A stretch of 11,850 bases of DNA, taken from assembly GCA_003566875.1 (NCBI GenBank), contig PXBQ01000466.1:1-11850 (forward strand), given 5' to 3'. The position numbers and the translations under genes were made by a program. A model generated the notes under the pieces. It made no database searches, was not told where the DNA came from, and was given only the letters and a program-made list of their open reading frames with translations. This document shows positions 7,419 to 11,850 of the stretch, in pieces; position 1 is the stretch's first letter, and the number at the start of each line of letters is the position of its first letter. Source of the DNA: Spirochaetaceae bacterium. Lineage in GTDB: Bacteria; Spirochaetota; Spirochaetia; DSM-27196; PXBQ01.

Positions 7419-10046
7419 ATGGAACAGTACTACTCATTCAATAGTTCAGAATTTACCGAGGACCCGGAAGTTCTGGAACTCGTCGGCAGTCGCGGCAAGC
7501 GAGTCATGGAACTCGCCTCGCTCGGCGCACCGATTTCGCCGGGATTCCTGCTTCCGAACGAAACGGTCAGGAAGATCGCCGAAGAGGAAATCGATCCTTG
7601 GGAGTTGCTCCAGGCTCCGATCGAGACAACGGGAAAGATTTACGGGCGGAAGTTCAACGACAAGAACAACCCGTTGCTCTTGAAAGTCGTCGAAAGCCCG
7701 ATTCTCAACATGGTTACGACGTTCTCGACGATCCACAATATCGGTTTGTGCGAAAGCACCGTCGACGGCTTCGCGGCAAAGACGAACGAAAGCTTTGCGT
7801 ACCACGAATACGCGGGCGTCTTCCAGAAAATCGCCGAGTTGGAAATTCTGACCGAGTCAGATTCCAAGAGGAAAGCACGACTCGACGCGTTTGTTAAAGC
7901 GATTAAGAGCGCAAAGGCAAAGAGTGGTTTCGTTGCTGCTCTCGACAAGAATCGCGATCTCTTTCCTCCCGAGTTGTTCTCAAACACGTACGATCAACTG
8001 CTCCACGTGATCAAACTCTTTTACACGTTATTCCAGTCATCGGACAGCCGTAAAGACTCGTGTCTTTTGGTGCAGGTCATGGTGTTCGGCAATTACGGTG
8101 AAGACAGCTGCTTCGGTAATTTTTTCACGCACGACATAATTTCGGGCAAAAACGAGTTGAACGGCGAGTTTTTCGAGAATGCGTTCGATGAACGGGAGAA
8201 AAAGGGAAAGTCCGTTCTGAAGATGGATAAAAAAGTTCTCTCGCGCCTGCAAAAGATTGGCAATGATCTGGAACGCCATTTCAAGGAGATTCGGCGCGTG
8301 CGATTCACGGTTGAGAACGGACGGTTATGGCTCATCGATCAGAATCCGGTTCCGAACAAGTCGACTCAGGCCGAGATAAAGACTCTGCTCGATTTACACA
8401 AGGCCGGCGCGGTCGACGACGAGTACATTATTAACGCGATCAAACCCGGTCGGCTGAGTGAAATTTTGCATCCGTCGCTCGATCCGCTGTCCGTATCGAA
8501 ATTCAGTACGGCCACGGGAGGAATCGCAGGCTCGGTCGGCGCGGCCATCGGGCGTGTCTATTTCTCGACCGAGAGCCTGATAAAAGCGTACCGTATGGCA
8601 ACTCAGATCGGTGAGGACACCGACTTCATCCTTGCGATGCCGTCGACGTACGCGGAGGACGTAAAGGCGATCGAGGTCTCGCGTGGTGTTCTGTCCTCTG
8701 AAGGCGGATACGCGTCTCACGCGCCGGTCGTCGCACGGTCTCTCGGGAAAGTAGCGCTTGTCTACCCGGGCGCCGAGTTTCAGGCAAATGCGCTTAAGAT
8801 CGGGAAGAAGATCGTGAAAGAAGGCGAGTACATCACGATCAACGTTCCGTATTACGATCCGCCGACGGTGTATTTCGGAAAAGGATCTCTTTCAAAGCCG
8901 ACGCCTGAAGGTAGTGGACTGCTGGAGTTGCTCGAAATCGTTCAGAATCACATCGATGGTGACTTCGATGTGCACGCGAACGCAGACCAACCGAGAGACG
9001 CCGAGTTGGCGAAGACATTCAAGGCGAAGGGAATCGGACTGTGCCGAACCGAGCATATGTTCTTCCATGAGGATCGCATCAACATTTTCCGCTCGATGAT
9101 TCTCGCTGAGTCACGCGAGGAGCGTTTGGAAGCTCTCAAGCAGCTTGAGAAAATGCAGATCGACGATTTCACGGGCTTATTGAAGACGATGGCGGGGTAT
9201 CCGGTCACTATCCGGCTTCTCGATGCACCGCTGCACGAGTTCCTTCCCCACACGAAAGATAGCATGGACGGATTTCTCGCGCACATGAAGAAAAAAAAGC
9301 CGAAAATTACGGCGAAGGAACTTCAGACTCGGTGCGATATGTTGCGCGAAGTCAACCCGATGCTTGGGCATAGGGGAATCCGGGTCGCGATTTCGTATCC
9401 GGAAATCTACAATATGCAGGTGCGGGCGATTTTCCAGGCGGCGTACAAGCTGAAGTCCAAGAACGTCGAGGTCTTCCCAGAGATCATGATTCCGATTGTA
9501 ATGGGAGCCAATGAGGTAAAAACGATTCGAAGCGGAAAGAGAATCGAAGGCAAGGCCATCATCGGTATCGATGAGGTCGAACAGGAGATCGCAGCGAAGT
9601 TCAAGTGTGATCCGGTCCACTTCAAGGTTGGGAGCATGATCGAACTGCCGGCTGCGGCGCTCCAGGCGGATCGTATAGCACGATACGCGGAATTCCTGAG
9701 CTTCGGTACGAACGATTTGACGCAGACCACCAACGGATTGTCGCGCGACGATTTCAATAACTTCTTCTCCGACTATAATGAGTTTGACCTTCTTGAGGAA
9801 AACCCGTTCAAGGTATTGGGCGAACAAGTGAAAGAGATGGTCAAGTTGGCGGCTGAAAGAGCGCGCCTCACGCGACCGGACATCGTAATGGGGATCTGTG
9901 GCGAGCACGGAGCAGAGCCCGCGAACATCCCGTACTGTCGGGAAATCGGGTTGAATTACGTCTCGTGTTCTCCGTACGGAGTTCCGATCGCGAAGCTTGC
10001 GATTGCACAGCTGATCCTGGCGGAGAAGGCGGCAGCCGCAGAGTAG
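7419..10046 (+). CDS. PPDK-like PEP-utilising protein with degenerate ATP-grasp domain
   Basis: Full-length member (875 residues) of the pyruvate,phosphate dikinase family, which interconverts PEP/AMP/PPi and pyruvate/ATP/Pi through a swivelling phosphohistidine. The middle and C-terminal domains look functional: phosphohistidine H434 in GGYASHAPVVARSLG; PEP/pyruvate barrel with R543 (GIGLCRTEHMFF), R599 (IRLLDAPLHEFLP), E742 (VGSMIELP), N765 and D766 (SFGTNDLTQTT) and the acid/base cysteine C827 (GICGEHG). The N-terminal ATP-grasp domain is recognisable but its nucleotide residues are gone. GGKGANL is GSRGKRV (23-29). The SVRSGA..SMPGMMDT block is KVVESPILNMVTTFST (89-104), losing the key arginine. 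DIEFTIE is RVRFTVE (293-299), replacing both metal-binding acids with Arg. The LQTR end is IDQN (306-309). The threonine two before the histidine is Ala432. It probably cannot make ATP/AMP chemistry, so 'ppdK' would mislead. A PEP-dependent phosphotransfer or sensor role is inference. It is third in the cfpA operon. Confidence 0.88.
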   Translation: MEQYYSFNSSEFTEDPEVLELVGSRGKRVMELASLGAPISPGFLLPNETVRKIAEEEIDPWELLQAPIETTGKIYGRKFNDKNNPLLLKVVESPILNMVTTFSTIHNIGLCESTVDGFAAKTNESFAYHEYAGVFQKIAELEILTESDSKRKARLDAFVKAIKSAKAKSGFVAALDKNRDLFPPELFSNTYDQLLHVIKLFYTLFQSSDSRKDSCLLVQVMVFGNYGEDSCFGNFFTHDIISGKNELNGEFFENAFDEREKKGKSVLKMDKKVLSRLQKIGNDLERHFKEIRRVRFTVENGRLWLIDQNPVPNKSTQAEIKTLLDLHKAGAVDDEYIINAIKPGRLSEILHPSLDPLSVSKFSTATGGIAGSVGAAIGRVYFSTESLIKAYRMATQIGEDTDFILAMPSTYAEDVKAIEVSRGVLSSEGGYASHAPVVARSLGKVALVYPGAEFQANALKIGKKIVKEGEYITINVPYYDPPTVYFGKGSLSKPTPEGSGLLELLEIVQNHIDGDFDVHANADQPRDAELAKTFKAKGIGLCRTEHMFFHEDRINIFRSMILAESREERLEALKQLEKMQIDDFTGLLKTMAGYPVTIRLLDAPLHEFLPHTKDSMDGFLAHMKKKKPKITAKELQTRCDMLREVNPMLGHRGIRVAISYPEIYNMQVRAIFQAAYKLKSKNVEVFPEIMIPIVMGANEVKTIRSGKRIEGKAIIGIDEVEQEIAAKFKCDPVHFKVGSMIELPAAALQADRIARYAEFLSFGTNDLTQTTNGLSRDDFNNFFSDYNEFDLLEENPFKVLGEQVKEMVKLAAERARLTRPDIVMGICGEHGAEPANIPYCREIGLNYVSCSPYGVPIAKLAIAQLILAEKAAAAE

Positions 10047-10059
10047 ACCGTACGAGGGC

Positions 10060-10090
10060 GTCACATCCGCGCGATCGGCGCGGATGTGAC
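10060..10090. terminator. Hairpin between convergent operon end and J-domain gene
   Basis: Perfect 13-bp stem GTCACATCCGCGC / GCGCGGATGTGAC with a 5-base loop, beginning 14 bases after the PPDK-like stop. Only TTTC follows on the plus strand and no T run follows on the minus strand, so it is a weak intrinsic terminator by sequence. On the minus strand it encodes the last six codons and the stop of the J-domain gene. It may act mainly as an mRNA 3'-end stabiliser or Rho-assisted stop for both transcripts. Confidence 0.6.
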
Positions 10091-10855
10091 TTTCACGAAG
10101 CATTCCAGCAGGTGGGATTTGATCACGCTATCGGTAACCCATGAACTTTCGGGGAACGCCGTGATGACCGTTAAAAACTCGTAATTGCTCACCGAAAGGC
10201 ACTCCGGCATAGAGTGCATTTTTTTTGGATTCGAGATCTCCGGAAACAGAAATGATTGGATCGTGAGGTCGAGATACTCGGAGGCCGTTCGGTAGTGGCG
10301 GTACGCTTTGGCATCGTACGCGCTCGAGTTGGGTGATGCGGTGCGGGATATTTTCATGTTTGAATGAAACGCCAGGGCGAAGTCGTGAAGTGGTTTTACG
10401 TTCGATCGCTCGGACGGTGTGATGTTCGACCGCAATATCGATGCGAGGCGATCCGTTCCTCTTTGAGTCTTTCGGATCGCTGCAACGTAGTGAAATCGAG
10501 GCGACCCGCCGGTTCGAATGTGGATGTTTTCGAGGCCGTACTGGTAGTATTCAAAGATTCCGGAGAGCACCAGGTCAAAGGCTTGGCGAATGTCCGTGTA
10601 CACATCCGGTCGAATACTATCGTGTGCGGTGTCGTGCCGGCTTTCGTTATTCTTCTTCGAGGCAAAACCAAAGTGCTGAACGGCTGTTTCGTACGCGACG
10701 TTCAGTCGGGTCATCGCCTTGTGCGACCATTCGAGCCGGTGAAGATTTCGGTCCGGATGGTACTTGAGGACGAGTCTGCGATACGATGAGTTGAGCTCTT
10801 TGATCGTGTCCGATTCGGAGATGCGGAAAATCTTGAGAGCGGTCTGGATGTCCAT
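10061..10855 (-). CDS. J-domain (DnaJ-like) protein with unknown C-terminal region
   Basis: Residues 3-62 form a J domain: helix I ALKIFRISESDTIKELNSSYRRLVLKY read in pieces, the invariant HPD triad at 33-35 (KYHPDRN), then helix III (HKAMTRLNVAYETAVQHFG). J domains stimulate the ATPase of DnaK-type Hsp70s. There is no Gly/Phe region, zinc-finger repeat (CxxCxGxG) or DnaJ C-terminal domain, so it is not DnaJ itself but a J protein with a specialised 200-residue C-terminal part that I do not recognise. I choose the ATG at 10855: the open frame continues upstream to about 10987, but that extension crosses the promoter, and the J domain begins right at this Met. No clear Shine-Dalgarno is seen. 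Monocistronic, it converges with the PPDK-like gene and diverges from the next. Its client is unknown. Confidence 0.75.
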   Translation of the reverse strand: MDIQTALKIFRISESDTIKELNSSYRRLVLKYHPDRNLHRLEWSHKAMTRLNVAYETAVQHFGFASKKNNESRHDTAHDSIRPDVYTDIRQAFDLVLSGIFEYYQYGLENIHIRTGGSPRFHYVAAIRKTQRGTDRLASILRSNITPSERSNVKPLHDFALAFHSNMKISRTASPNSSAYDAKAYRHYRTASEYLDLTIQSFLFPEISNPKKMHSMPECLSVSNYEFLTVITAFPESSWVTDSVIKSHLLECFVKVTSAPIARM

Positions 10856-10907
10856 CGGCACGGTACGGCAAACCCCGGAATGAAAGATGAGACAACTAAC
10901 GCATGTG

Positions 10908-10935
10908 ATTGTAATCAAAAACGTCTGTTTGACAA
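10908..10935 (-). promoter_or_regulatory. Sigma70-type promoter of the J-domain gene
   Basis: On the minus strand TTGTCA (10930-10935), 16-base spacer, TACAAT (10908-10913); each hexamer matches consensus at five of six bases. Transcription would begin near 10901, giving a leader of about 45 bases to the ATG at 10855. Its -35 box is superimposed on that of the opposite promoter. Confidence 0.6.
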
Positions 10936-10957
10936 GTATTGGGGGACTACGTATACT
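10929..10957 (+). promoter_or_regulatory. Near-consensus sigma70 promoter of the small unknown gene
   Basis: TTGACA (10929-10934, perfect), exactly 17 bases, TATACT (10952-10957, five of six). The start point would be near 10964, with a leader of about 27 bases. GAGGT (10978-10982) lies 8 bases before the ATG. This is the best-looking promoter in the window. Confidence 0.75.
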
Positions 10958-10990
10958 TAGGATCATCCAGTTATGACGAGGTAGCACCGT

Positions 10991-11536
10991 ATGGCCATCG
11001 TAAAAGAGCTTTTTGGCGCCTATCAGAAAGGTGAATTGCCGCAGGACGGCGGATACATTATCAGCTCGTTCTTTGACGGCTCATCAACGTACACGAAGTA
11101 CGAGGTGACGTCGTACAACAATGTAAAAGACATATACGTTAACGAGGACGGTCTGGTTTTTCAGGCTGACGGTTGGAAAATTTTTGTTCTTGTGGAGCCG
11201 GCCAACTATTCGAACAAACACGTTGAACCCGCTTATCGTGACGCAAGTCACATGATTCCGTACCGGCAAAAGGAAGTCGACGTCTACACGTCGAAACGAC
11301 AGGACAAAGTCATGGTTGGGCGAGAACCAATCGTGACGTACACGTCCTTTACGGTTCTTAAGTCGGCGGGAAACAACTTTTCGTACATTGTTTTTAAGAC
11401 CGATGACATTCTTGAGGCCATTCAGACCTTTTTTGCAACGTCGCTCTGGAAGGACGCGCGCGTACCAAAAACAGACGCCGACAAGACTGCGAAAGAAATC
11501 CTCGTCGCTTTCAAGAAAATTATGATCGTTGAGTGA
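10991..11536 (+). CDS. Hypothetical protein, 181 residues, strongly promoted single gene
   Basis: I do not recognise this protein. It has no signal peptide, membrane helix or cysteine and looks like a soluble alpha/beta protein. The first 130 residues are rich in Tyr, Phe, Val and Thr and predicted strands (GGYIISSFFDGSSTYTKYEV, WKIFVLVEP, TYTSFTVLKSAGNNFSYIVF). The last 45 are helical and charged (ILEAIQTFFATSLW near 140-153, then KTAKEILVAFKKIMI). The start is secured by a well-spaced GAGGT Shine-Dalgarno and a near-consensus promoter, and a strong terminator follows 34 bases after the stop. It is therefore a one-gene transcription unit, probably well expressed. It is divergent from the J-domain gene, with which it shares promoter DNA. 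No function can be assigned from sequence. Confidence 0.8.
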   Translation: MAIVKELFGAYQKGELPQDGGYIISSFFDGSSTYTKYEVTSYNNVKDIYVNEDGLVFQADGWKIFVLVEPANYSNKHVEPAYRDASHMIPYRQKEVDVYTSKRQDKVMVGREPIVTYTSFTVLKSAGNNFSYIVFKTDDILEAIQTFFATSLWKDARVPKTDADKTAKEILVAFKKIMIVE

Positions 11537-11570
11537 TCGGACCGGCGAAACCGGAAACACGAGAGACGAT

Positions 11571-11607
11571 AAAAAAGCCCCCTGTCATGTGACAGGGGGC
11601 TTTTTTT
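11571..11607. terminator. Strong bidirectional intrinsic terminator
   Basis: GC-rich stem GCCCCCTGTC / GACAGGGGGC around a short ATGT loop, preceded by A6 and followed by T7. It therefore has a T tract after the hairpin on either strand. It ends the 181-residue gene rightward and the pyruvate:ferredoxin oxidoreductase gene leftward. Confidence 0.93.
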
Positions 11608-11647
11608 GAAACAATCATCTAAACAGTTGTCTGAACGGCTGAATCCG

Positions 11648-11850
11648 CTATTCTTTGTCGGCCATCTTTTTGAACGTCTCCATACGATGCTGATTGTCCT
11701 GCTCAGCCAACTCGTGGAGTCGCTGGGCCTCTTCGGGTCGTGCGAGTTCCAGCGCGCGGTAGCGAATCTCGTTCGATGTGAACTCCGAAAAGTCGATGCT
11801 CGGATCGTCGGTTTCCCACACGAAGGGGTTCTTCCCTTCGCCGGAAAGAG
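11648..11850 (-). CDS. nifJ: Pyruvate:ferredoxin (flavodoxin) oxidoreductase, C-terminal end only
   Basis: The minus strand carries the last 66 codons and a TAG stop. The sequence reads GEGKNPFVWETDDPSIDFSEF, then NEIRYRALELARPEEAQRLHELAEQD and a charged end. This matches the C-terminal signature of homodimeric PFOR/NifJ, namely the GKNPF...D..DF..F segment and the E-[VIL]-R-Y-..L....P..A..L...A element. PFOR oxidises pyruvate to acetyl-CoA and CO2 with reduction of ferredoxin or flavodoxin, the usual pyruvate route of anaerobic spirochaetes. The rest of the gene, including the thiamine diphosphate and iron-sulphur domains, lies beyond the window. The transcript ends at the bidirectional terminator at 11571-11607. 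Confidence 0.85.
   Translation of the reverse strand, partial: LSGEGKNPFVWETDDPSIDFSEFTSNEIRYRALELARPEEAQRLHELAEQDNQHRMETFKKMADKE

Noticed and set aside
9177..10103. 308-codon minus-strand open frame over the PPDK-like gene
   Set aside because: It is a shadow of a clearly real coding gene, its protein is rich in Arg and His without a domain, and it also overlaps the J-domain gene's end.
10856..10987. N-terminal extension of the J-domain gene containing a signal-peptide-like hydrophobic stretch (LITITCVSCLIF)
   Set aside because: It would require translation across the promoter, whose -10 lies at 10908-10913, and a J domain normally sits at the N-terminus of a cytoplasmic protein. The ATG at 10855 is preferred.
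1..11850. CRISPR array, insertion sequence, prophage or integrative element
   Set aside because: No regularly spaced repeats, transposase or integrase motifs, terminal inverted repeats or target duplications were seen. The content is core-type chromosomal genes.

Overview
The window looks like a chromosomal segment of a spirochaete of the Treponema/Spirochaeta group (Spirochaetaceae) with roughly balanced to slightly GC-rich DNA. The decisive clue is a 655-residue gene that I recognise as CfpA, the cytoplasmic filament protein typical of treponemes and relatives. It is followed by a conserved-looking unknown gene and a pyruvate,phosphate dikinase (PPDK)-like gene. From memory, Treponema pallidum has the same neighbourhood (TP0748 cfpA, TP0747, TP0746 annotated ppdK). 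I could not check this.

Layout. (1) Bases 1-105 are a 5S rRNA lacking its first bases, the end of an rRNA operon. (2) A FlhG/MinD-type ATPase gene runs leftward towards the 5S (266-1414). (3) Divergent from it, a 915-residue membrane protein runs rightward (1567-4314). It has an apparently metal-site-less metallo-beta-lactamase-like cytoplasmic domain, one transmembrane helix, a proline-rich linker and a LysM-like extracytoplasmic end. (4) A cfpA operon follows (4441-10046): cfpA, a 322-residue unknown with two conserved-looking domains, and the PPDK-like gene. It has a promoter and a strong ribosome-binding site in front of cfpA. (5) A J-domain protein gene on the minus strand (10061-10855) converges on the operon and shares a hairpin with its end. 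(6) Divergent from the J gene, a small unknown gene (10991-11536) has a near-consensus promoter and a strong bidirectional terminator. (7) The 3' end of a pyruvate:ferredoxin oxidoreductase gene (nifJ) enters from the right on the minus strand (11648-11850).

The main point of interest is that two proteins flanking or co-transcribed with the filament gene look like enzymes that have lost an active site. The PPDK-like protein keeps the phosphohistidine and the whole PEP/pyruvate site but has lost the ATP-site residues. The large membrane protein keeps the context of a metallo-beta-lactamase motif but not its metal ligands. A cautious reading is that this is a cell-envelope and cytoskeleton region in which former metabolic folds have become binding, sensing or phosphotransfer proteins. 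The role is inference; the residue losses are visible in the sequence. Regulation also has a recurring form: both divergent intergenic regions carry back-to-back promoters whose -35 boxes overlap.
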